Assembly: GCF_001421485.1 (NCBI RefSeq)
Contig: NZ_LMKK01000003.1
Location: forward strand, 496,001 to 560,000
Direction: 5' to 3'
DNA length: 64,000 bases
Source: Agreia sp. Leaf210
GTDB lineage: Bacteria > Actinomycetota > Actinomycetes > Actinomycetales > Microbacteriaceae
Part shown: piece by piece, positions 9,845-16,568 of the stretch
How positions within the stretch are numbered: the stretch's first letter is position 1
Layout of the letters: every line of letters begins with the position of its first letter
The notes under the pieces: model-generated
Told to the model about the DNA's origin: nothing
What the model saw: the letters and a program-made list of their open reading frames with translations, nothing else
Database searches by the model: none
Program-made: the position numbers and the translations under genes

Positions 9845-10579
9845 ATGAAGGCACCGATCACCGAGCAGACATCACTTCTCGATCTGCAGGCTGCAGACAC
9901 GCGACTCGACCAGCTCGCGCACACCGCCAAGACGCTTCCGCAGTCGCTCGCACTCGCAGAGCTGGCGAAAGACGTCGCCCGTTCTCGAGCGCTCTCCGCG
10001 TCCATTCGCGGCGAACTAGAAGACACCAAGGTCGAGATCGGTCGTGTCGAGTCCGATATCGAGGTCGTGGCGGCACGCATCGCCCGCGACCGTGAGCGGC
10101 TCGCGATCAGCTCGTCGCCGAAAGACATCCAGGGTCTCGAACACGAATTGGCCTCGCTGCTGAAGCGCCAGTCCGACCTCGAAGACATCGAACTCACCGT
10201 CATGGAGCGCCAGGAGGAGATCGATGGTCGTTTTCAGGCCGCATCCGCCCGCCTCGACGAGCTCCTGGTGACAGAGAAGGAGCTGACCGCAGACCGCGAC
10301 GACAAGCTCGAGCAGATCAACGCCGAGATCGCGCAGGTGACCGAACGCCGGGCCCGCATCGCCTCTGCGATCAGTGCCGAGCTCGTCGCCCTGTACGACA
10401 AGCAGCGTTCGCGCTACGGCATAGGTGCGGCGCTGCTGACCCGCGGCGTCTCAGGCGGAAGTCACGTCAAGCTCCACGAGTCCGATCTCGCGGTCATCAG
10501 AGCGGCCGCTCCCGACGACGTGGTCCTCGACCCCGACAGCAACTGCATCCTGGTGCGTACGGAGGAGTCCGGCCTGTGA
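9845..10579 (+). CDS. Coiled-coil hairpin protein with degenerate C4 zinc ribbon
   Basis: A 244-aa protein of the actinobacterial family usually called C4-type zinc ribbon domain-containing protein. Residues of about 15-175 form a long antiparallel coiled coil rich in Glu, Arg and Ala. The C-terminal domain aligns with the family ribbon (ending DDVV...ILVRT), but the expected CxxC pairs are replaced by SGGS and DSNC. Only one cysteine remains in the whole protein, so zinc binding by four cysteines is impossible. The ATG follows AAGGAAGG. It sits in the conserved order Nif3, this gene, rnpB. The molecular role is not known; a scaffold or nucleic-acid-associated function is speculation. Confidence 0.85.
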   Translation: MKAPITEQTSLLDLQAADTRLDQLAHTAKTLPQSLALAELAKDVARSRALSASIRGELEDTKVEIGRVESDIEVVAARIARDRERLAISSSPKDIQGLEHELASLLKRQSDLEDIELTVMERQEEIDGRFQAASARLDELLVTEKELTADRDDKLEQINAEIAQVTERRARIASAISAELVALYDKQRSRYGIGAALLTRGVSGGSHVKLHESDLAVIRAAAPDDVVLDPDSNCILVRTEESGL

Positions 10580-10599
10580 TCCGCTGCGGCGTTCTGCCG

Positions 10600-10605
10600 T
10601 AGACT
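10600..10605 (+). promoter_or_regulatory. -10 box of rnpB
   Basis: TAGACT is followed by 7 nt and then G10613, the base that begins the terminal helix of RNase P RNA. This gives a local calibration of the -10 to +1 distance (7 nt) used for the leaderless genes in this window. Confidence 0.65.
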
Positions 10606-10612
10606 TCCACAC

Positions 10613-11000
10613 GAATGGGTCGGTGAGACGGTCGCGTCAGTCGCGCATCTTCGGATGCTCGGCTGCCGAGGAACGTCCGGGCTCCACAGAGCAGGGCGGT
10701 GGGTAACACCCACCCGGGGCAACCCGCGAGACAGTGCCACAGAAAGTAGACCGCCTCAGGCTCACGCCTGCGGTAAGGGTGAAACGGTGGTGTAAGAGAC
10801 CACCAGAGGCCAGGGTGACCTGGCCTGCTTGGTAAACCTCGCCCGGAGCAAGGTCAGACAGGGAACGCTCGAGACTGCTCGTCGAGTTCCCGGGTAGACC
10901 GCTAGAGGGCTGCGGCAACGTAGTCCCGAGATAGATGGCCGTCACGGGTCGGCGGCAACGCCGATGCGGACAGAACCCGGCGTACGGCCGACCCATTCAC
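10613..11000 (+). ncRNA. rnpB: RNase P RNA (type A)
   Basis: The catalytic RNA that matures tRNA 5' ends. Conserved core blocks appear in order: the CGTCCGGGCTCCACAGAGCA block (P4 side, about 10673-10692), the CAGAAAGTAGACCGCC segment, GGTAAGGGTGAAACGGTGG, GGTAAACC, and TAGATGG near the 3' side. The two ends pair as an 11-bp helix, GAATGGGTCGG (10613-10623) with CCGACCCATTC (10988-10998). The strand is fixed by the orientation of these blocks. This RNA fills the 456-nt stretch between the coiled-coil gene and ppgK. The exact 3' end is uncertain by a few bases. Confidence 0.96.
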
Positions 11001-11035
11001 ACCCCGGCCACCCGCGGCGCAGAGCGCCGAAGAGC

Positions 11036-11854
11036 TCAGAGCTCGGCGGCCGGATGCTCGGTGGGCGCGTCGTCGGAGCCCGCGACCACGCGGGGCTGGG
11101 CAGCGAGGGCTGCCGCTCCGAGGATGCCCGCGTTGTTCCGCAGAACGGCCGGCACGATCTCGGTCGTCAGGTCGAGCAGGGGAAGGAACTCCTGATAGTT
11201 CTTCGAGACGCCGCCGCCCACGATGAAGAGGTCGGGGGAGAGCAGCTTCTCGAGCTCGGAATAGTACTTCTGCAGGCGTTCGGTCCACTTCGACCACGAC
11301 AGATCCTCGCGCTCCTTGGCGGAGTAGGCGGCCTTCAGCTCGTAGTCGCCCCCGTCGATCTGCAGATGGCCGAGCTCGGCGTTCGGCACGAGCACCCCGT
11401 TGTAGATGATCGCCGTGCCGATTCCGGTGCCGAGCGTCGTCATCATGACCAGACCCGACCGGTCTCGCGCCGCGCCGAATCGTACCTCGGCGTACCCCGC
11501 GGCATCCGCGTCGTTGACGAAGAAGATGTCTCGGCCGAGGGCGTCTTCGAAGAGTTTCTCTGCCTCGAGGCCGATCCACTTCTTCGAGACGTTGGCGGCC
11601 GACATCGTGCGTCCGTTCCGCACGACCGCGGGGAAGCAGATTCCGATGGGCGCATCGTCGGGTGCATCCGTCAGCTTCTCGAGGATCTTCGTGACCGTGC
11701 CCACGATGTCTTTCGGCTTGCCGCCCTCGGGGGTGGAGAGCTTGACCCGGTCACTCAGCAACTCGCCGGAAGAGAGATCGACGATCGCCCCCTTTATGCC
11801 GGTGCCACCGATGTCGATGCCGATGGCCACGTCGGATGCGGTTGGGGTGCTCAT
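11036..11854 (-). CDS. ppgK: Polyphosphate glucokinase (ROK family)
   Basis: PpgK phosphorylates glucose using inorganic polyphosphate, or ATP, as donor; it is characteristic of actinobacteria. The 272-aa protein opens with the phosphate-1 motif GIDIGGTGIKGAIVD (about residues 11-25), has the ROK sugar-binding region with VNDADAAGYAE, and the second phosphate motif LGTGIGTAI. The start ATG follows GGAG. It stands alone between rnpB (plus strand) and the divergent small SPOR-like gene. Confidence 0.94.
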   Translation of the reverse strand: MSTPTASDVAIGIDIGGTGIKGAIVDLSSGELLSDRVKLSTPEGGKPKDIVGTVTKILEKLTDAPDDAPIGICFPAVVRNGRTMSAANVSKKWIGLEAEKLFEDALGRDIFFVNDADAAGYAEVRFGAARDRSGLVMMTTLGTGIGTAIIYNGVLVPNAELGHLQIDGGDYELKAAYSAKEREDLSWSKWTERLQKYYSELEKLLSPDLFIVGGGVSKNYQEFLPLLDLTTEIVPAVLRNNAGILGAAALAAQPRVVAGSDDAPTEHPAAEL

Positions 11855-12020
11855 GGTCGGTCTCCTCGAACTATCACCGTCGACGCGTCGGGCGCGCCTC
11901 TGCGTTTCCTATCGAGCCTAGGGCAGACGAGCCCCTGCGGCGTTCGCGGAACTGGGCCTAGGATTTGACGTAGCCGAAGCGCCGACCATCGAAGGTCTTC
12001 GCGAGATCCCGGGAGTTGAC

Positions 12021-12209
12021 ATGTCGGAAGACGCCTCGAAGCAGTACTGGTACAACATGAAGACCGGCAAGGTGGAGCATGGCTACGAGTCCTCGGTCGT
12101 CGACCGGGTCGGACCGTTCGCTACCGAGGCGGAGGCGTCGCACGCCCTCGAGAAGCTTCGTGCCAACAGCGCGAAGTGGGCCGAAGAAGAGGCCGACGAG
12201 CAGCGCTGA
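12021..12209 (+). CDS. Small SPOR-like/methionine-adjacent actinobacterial protein
   Basis: A 62-aa acidic protein of the short type often labelled SPOR domain-containing protein in actinobacterial genomes. It has an aromatic YWYN-KTGKVE start, a GPFAT-EAEA segment like the core of SPOR repeats, and an Ala/Glu-rich tail. It has no signal peptide, so a periplasmic peptidoglycan-binding role like true SPOR domains is doubtful. GGGAG lies 5 nt before the ATG. It converges with panB. Confidence 0.8.
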   Translation: MSEDASKQYWYNMKTGKVEHGYESSVVDRVGPFATEAEASHALEKLRANSAKWAEEEADEQR

Positions 12210-12232
12210 ACCAGCGTGCTCGTCGCTGCCGA

Positions 12233-13066
12233 TCACTCGTAGGAGTTCTCTGGACCGGGGTAGCTTCGGTCTGCGACGTCTGATCGGAACCGGGTGACGG
12301 CGTCGGTCAGAACCCCTCGAAGATCGGCGTACTGCTTCACGAACTTCGGGATGCGGCCCGTCGAGAACCCCGCGAAGTCGGTCCAGACCAGAAGCTGGCC
12401 ATCGACATGCGGCCCCGCACCCACTCCGATGGTGGGAATACGCAGCCTCTCGGTGACCAGACGCGCGGCCTCCGCCGGCACCATCTCGAGGACGACGGCG
12501 AAGGCGCCGGCCTCCTCGACGGCGAGGGCATCCGCCATCAGCTGGTCCAGTCCCTCACCTCGGCCCTGGATGATGTGACCGCCCAGCCCGTGCTCGCTCT
12601 GGGGGGTGAAGCCGATGTGAGCCATCACCGGAATCCCGGCGCCGACGATGCGTCGGATCTGCTCGACGCTGCGCACGCCTCCCTCGAGTTTCACGGCATG
12701 GGCGTGCGTCTCTTTCATAAAGCGCACCGCCGTGTGCAGTGCCTCGAGGGGGCCGCTCTCGTAGGAGCCGAACGGCATGTCGGCGACGACGAACGCCCTC
12801 TGCACGGCCAGCGCAACGGCGCGGGTCAACGGAATCAGCTCATCGACGGTGACCGGAAGGGTCGTGTCGTAGCCGAAAACCGTGTTGCCGGCGGAGTCGC
12901 CGACGAGGAGGAAGTCGATGCCGGCCTCGTCGAATATTCGGGCAGACAGCTGGTCGTAGCTCGTCAGTCCGGTGATCGGGGTTCCGCTCGCTTTCGCGTT
13001 CTGGAAATGGCGCGTGCGCACGCGCTTCGGAGCAGAAGGGGGCACGGACGGCGGCGTCTCTGACAT
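12233..13066 (-). CDS. panB: 3-methyl-2-oxobutanoate hydroxymethyltransferase
   Basis: PanB adds a hydroxymethyl group from methylene-tetrahydrofolate to alpha-ketoisovalerate, the first committed step of pantothenate and CoA synthesis. The 277-aa protein shows the family motifs LLVGDSAGNTVFGYDTTLPV (metal-binding Asp near residue 57), DMPFGSY and VKLEGG, and the acid region VLEMVPAE. TAGACT lies 6 nt upstream of the ATG (plus-strand 13073-13078), so the transcript is probably leaderless. No other pan gene is in the window. Confidence 0.96.
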   Translation of the reverse strand: MSETPPSVPPSAPKRVRTRHFQNAKASGTPITGLTSYDQLSARIFDEAGIDFLLVGDSAGNTVFGYDTTLPVTVDELIPLTRAVALAVQRAFVVADMPFGSYESGPLEALHTAVRFMKETHAHAVKLEGGVRSVEQIRRIVGAGIPVMAHIGFTPQSEHGLGGHIIQGRGEGLDQLMADALAVEEAGAFAVVLEMVPAEAARLVTERLRIPTIGVGAGPHVDGQLLVWTDFAGFSTGRIPKFVKQYADLRGVLTDAVTRFRSDVADRSYPGPENSYE

Positions 13067-13171
13067 CGGGCCAGTCTATCGACGCAGAGTGAAACACCCT
13101 GCGGGGCGCTGCTGGCCGAGGCGAGCGATCACGGTATCGTGTGCCTGACTCGATAGTGACGGTGATGTGAA

Positions 13172-15106
13172 GTGAAAAGATCAAGTCGGCTGCGAATGCC
13201 GTCCATCGCCCTTGTGGCGGGTGTGCTGCTCGCCCTGAGCGCGCCTGGTGTCGCGAACGCGGCAGCAGACGACGGGTGCCCGAAGCCGTCGAGCGGCGAC
13301 GCCGAGTGCGGCGTGCTGACGGTTCCGGAGAACCGGCTGAACCCTGCCAGTCGAACCATCGACATCCCCTACGCCGTCATACCGGCCAGCGCAGAAGCCA
13401 CGGGCACACCCATCGTCGTCATGGCGCCCGGACTCGGTGAGTCGGCTGCGTCGGTGGGCCAGCACCTGTCGCGCGACCTCGGGTTCGGGGCCCACAGAGA
13501 CGTCGTCGTGCTCGAGCAGCGCGGCGGCTCCGCATCCACGCCGAACCTGGACTGCCCCGGAGCGACGAACGCGTGGGTCGAGTCTTTCACCTCGACCGAT
13601 GACACGGTCGAGGCGGAGGGCACCGCCGTGGGACTCGAACTCTCCGACTGTCTGGCCGACTTCATCGACGCCGGGGGAGACCCGAACGGCTACACCATCG
13701 CCCAGACTGCGGCAGACGTGGTCGATCTGCGGAACAAGCTCGAGATCCCGACCTGGACCCTGTTCGGTTCGGATTGGTCGTCGAAGGTGATGACGGCCGT
13801 GGCCGGGCTCGACGCGGCCGGAAGCGACGCCGTACTCCTCGACTCTTACAGCCCCGCAGCGGCCGACATCAAGGGCGAGGCCTACGCCGCGCTCACGGCG
13901 TCGCTCGGTGAGCTGTCCACTCGCTCCGACGTCGAGGGCACCGACTACGCGGCAACGGTCGCCCAGATCGCATCGGATCTCGATGACGATCCGTTCAAGG
14001 GCCCCGTCACGAACCCGTTCACCGACAGGCAGCGCTTCGTCGAACTCGAGGGCAACGACTTCGTGAGCCTGGTGCAGCAGCTCCTGACCGACCCCGCGGT
14101 CGCCAGCACCCTGCCACTCCTGTTCGATCGGCTCGAGGCGGGCGACACCGGCGCGCTCGCTCCCTTTGTCGCTCTGGGTGCCGATGCTGTGGGCACCGTC
14201 GACTGGGGCCAGTACCTGACCTCGACCTGTCTCGATCAGAAGGCGAACTGGTCGCCCGATCCCGTTGCGCCCGAGGCCGCCGCTCCGGCCGAGGGCGAAG
14301 AACCCGTCGTGCCCGTGGATCCGCCGCTGCTCGTGACCTACTCGCTCACCGATGCCGTGTGCGCGCAGGCCGGCATCACGCCCGCGGGCACGGAGCTGCG
14401 CGTGCCTCCGACGTTCACGCAACCCACCCTCATCCTCGCCGGATCGAATGATCCGATCTCGTCCGCAGCGACCGCTCAGGCCGCCGCCGCATCCATCGCC
14501 GGAAGCCAGTTCGTCTCGTTCACCGGCGCCGGCCACGAGGTGCTCGACACGAGCGACTGCGCCGCCAAGACCGCTGTCGCCTGGCTCGACAAGCCCGGAG
14601 AAGACGTCTCGACCGTATGCGACCACGACGACGCGACGATCCCCTTCGTGACGGCGTCATCCATCCACGAGACCTCTCGCGCCGCGTCGGTCGTGCGCGC
14701 CGTCGACGAGGTGAACTGGTTCGAGTTGCTGATCCCGATCATCTTCTTCGGGTTCTGCGCGCTCTGGTTCATCGGATGGGTCATCACCCTGATCGTGCGC
14801 GGCATCCAGCGCGAACGACTCGGCCTGCTCATCGCCTCGGGAATCTCGCCCGTCTCCGGCCTGATCTTCGGCGGCATCCTCGCTCTCGGCATGGCCTCGG
14901 CCACGGCTACGCAGCCCGCCCTGGCGCTCGTCGGCGTTCCGTCGTACTTCCCCTACCTCGGGATCCTGCTCGCCGTCGGCCTCTTCGCACTGATCGTCGT
15001 CTGGAAGCTCGGCAGCAGAGGTGCGGCACTCCTCGCCTCGGCCGCAGTGATCGTCTGGCTCGGCATGCTCGCCTGGTTCGCCTGGATCGTGCTCGTTCCC
15101 AGCTGA
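13172..15106 (+). CDS. Exported alpha/beta-hydrolase-like protein with C-terminal membrane domain
   Basis: A 644-aa protein with a clear signal peptide (Lys/Arg-rich start, hydrophobic core, cleavage near ANA-AADD at about residue 31). A TAP/proline-iminopeptidase-like alpha/beta-hydrolase domain covers about residues 35-470, and four predicted membrane segments lie between about 510 and 640. The acid (SNDP) and histidine (GAGHEV) regions of the hydrolase fold are present. The nucleophile elbow reads FGSDWSS (residues 198-204) instead of GxSxG, so the expected Ser is Asp201. It may be inactive, use another nucleophile, or act as a binding protein. The GTG start begins the signal sequence. It is a single gene with panB divergent and glnA2 downstream. 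Confidence 0.75.
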   Translation: MKRSSRLRMPSIALVAGVLLALSAPGVANAAADDGCPKPSSGDAECGVLTVPENRLNPASRTIDIPYAVIPASAEATGTPIVVMAPGLGESAASVGQHLSRDLGFGAHRDVVVLEQRGGSASTPNLDCPGATNAWVESFTSTDDTVEAEGTAVGLELSDCLADFIDAGGDPNGYTIAQTAADVVDLRNKLEIPTWTLFGSDWSSKVMTAVAGLDAAGSDAVLLDSYSPAAADIKGEAYAALTASLGELSTRSDVEGTDYAATVAQIASDLDDDPFKGPVTNPFTDRQRFVELEGNDFVSLVQQLLTDPAVASTLPLLFDRLEAGDTGALAPFVALGADAVGTVDWGQYLTSTCLDQKANWSPDPVAPEAAAPAEGEEPVVPVDPPLLVTYSLTDAVCAQAGITPAGTELRVPPTFTQPTLILAGSNDPISSAATAQAAAASIAGSQFVSFTGAGHEVLDTSDCAAKTAVAWLDKPGEDVSTVCDHDDATIPFVTASSIHETSRAASVVRAVDEVNWFELLIPIIFFGFCALWFIGWVITLIVRGIQRERLGLLIASGISPVSGLIFGGILALGMASATATQPALALVGVPSYFPYLGILLAVGLFALIVVWKLGSRGAALLASAAVIVWLGMLAWFAWIVLVPS

Positions 15107-15177
15107 CCCGCAGGATCGAGGGCGTGCACTAACCTGTAACTGGTTGAAAGACCCCGTTCGAAAGAGAGTCCCCATAG

Positions 15178-16515
15178 ATGGATAAGCAGCGTGACTTCGT
15201 TCTTCGCACCATTGAGGAACGTGGCATCAAGTTCATCAGGCTCTGGTTCACCGACGTGGTCGGAACTCTGAAGTCAGTAGCGATCGCACCCGCCGAGGTC
15301 GAGGGAGCCTTCACCGAGGGTCTCGGATTCGACGGCTCCGCGATCGAGGGCCTGACGAGATCGTATGAGGCCGATGTTCTGGCTCATCCCGATCCCACGA
15401 CGTTCCAGATCCTTCCGTGGCGGGGCGAGATCGACCCGACCGCGCGCATGTTCTGCGACATCACGACACCGGACGGCTTGCCGGCCGTCGCCGATCCTCG
15501 CAACGTCCTGAAGCGCACCCTGGCGAAAGCCGCGGACCGCGGATTCACGTTCTACACGCATCCGGAGATCGAGTTCTACCTGCTGAAGTCGTCGCAGTAC
15601 GGCGCCGCGGGCCCCGAGCCCGTGGACTCGGCCGGGTACTTCGACAACGTGCCCGGAGGCACGGCGCACGACTTCCGCCGCCGGTCGGTCCGCATGCTCG
15701 AAGACCTCGGCATCTCCGTCGAGTTCAGCCACCACGAGGCGGGTCCCGGTCAGAACGAGATCGACTTGCGCTACGCCGACGCGCTGACCACGGCCGACAA
15801 CATCATGACGTTCCGCACCGTGATCAAAGAGGTCGCCATCGAGCAGGGCGTCTACGCGACGTTCATGCCGAAGCCGCTCGCGGGGCATCCCGGTTCGGGC
15901 ATGCACACCCACCTCTCGCTCTTCGAGGGAGACGGCAACGCCTTCTACGAGGCCGGAGCCGAGTACCAGCTGTCGAAGATCGGCCGCCAGTTCATCGCCG
16001 GACTGCTGCACCACGCGCCCGAGATCACGGCCGTCACCAATCAGTTCGTCAACTCGTACAAGCGGCTCTGGGGCGGAGACGAGGCCCCGAGCTTCGTCTG
16101 CTGGGGTCACAACAACCGCTCCGCGCTCGTGCGCGTTCCGCTCTACAAGCCCAACAAGGGCCAGAGCTCGCGCATCGAGTACCGCGCCATCGACTCGGCC
16201 GCCAACCCGTATCTCGCGTACTCGCTGCTTCTCGCCGCGGGTATGAAGGGCATCGAGGAAGGCTACGAGCTGCCGCCGGAGGCGGAAGACAACGTGTGGA
16301 GCCTCAGCGAGGCCGAGCGCCGCGCTCTGGGTTACAACCCGCTGCCCGCGAGCCTCGATCGCGCCATCACGTTGATGGAAGGCTCTGAGCTCGTTGCGGA
16401 GACGCTGGGGGAGCACGTCTTTGACTACGTGCTGCGCAACAAGCGTCAGGAATGGCAGGCCTACCGTGCACAGGTGACGCCGTTCGAGCTCAAGAGCAAT
16501 CTGGAGATGCTCTAA
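15178..16515 (+). CDS. glnA2: Glutamine synthetase, GlnA2 type
   Basis: A 445-aa type I glutamine synthetase-fold enzyme. It carries the N-terminal beta-grasp region (IKFIRLWFTDVVGTLKS), the latch FDGSAIEG, metal-ligand segment HPEIEFYLL, HHEAGPGQNEI, and MHTHLSLF. It resembles mycobacterial GlnA2, which also sits immediately upstream of glnE and is dispensable beside GlnA1. The C-terminal loop reads YELPPEAEDNVW, unlike the NLYELPPEE adenylylation site of GlnA1, so control by GlnE is doubtful. GAAAGAGAG lies upstream of the ATG. A strong hairpin separates it from glnE. Confidence 0.92.
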   Translation: MDKQRDFVLRTIEERGIKFIRLWFTDVVGTLKSVAIAPAEVEGAFTEGLGFDGSAIEGLTRSYEADVLAHPDPTTFQILPWRGEIDPTARMFCDITTPDGLPAVADPRNVLKRTLAKAADRGFTFYTHPEIEFYLLKSSQYGAAGPEPVDSAGYFDNVPGGTAHDFRRRSVRMLEDLGISVEFSHHEAGPGQNEIDLRYADALTTADNIMTFRTVIKEVAIEQGVYATFMPKPLAGHPGSGMHTHLSLFEGDGNAFYEAGAEYQLSKIGRQFIAGLLHHAPEITAVTNQFVNSYKRLWGGDEAPSFVCWGHNNRSALVRVPLYKPNKGQSSRIEYRAIDSAANPYLAYSLLLAAGMKGIEEGYELPPEAEDNVWSLSEAERRALGYNPLPASLDRAITLMEGSELVAETLGEHVFDYVLRNKRQEWQAYRAQVTPFELKSNLEML

Positions 16516-16524
16516 CCGAGACGC

Positions 16525-16558
16525 ACGAGGGATGCGACGGGGTCGTCGCATCCCTCGT
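16525..16558 (+). terminator. Hairpin between glnA2 and glnE (terminator or attenuator)
   Basis: A perfect 14-bp stem (ACGAGGGATGCGAC with its complement) encloses a 6-nt loop. It begins 9 nt after the glnA2 stop codon and ends just before the glnE ribosome-binding site GGAGGA. There is no U-tract, as is common in actinobacteria. Confidence 0.6.
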
Positions 16559-16568
16559 CCGGAGGATC

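Noticed and set aside
15136-15168. GlnR-like boxes before glnA2 (GTAAC followed by GAAAG)
   Set aside because: Spacing is 5 nt, the second box is imperfect, and no second pair follows, unlike the exact sites at glnA1 and amt.
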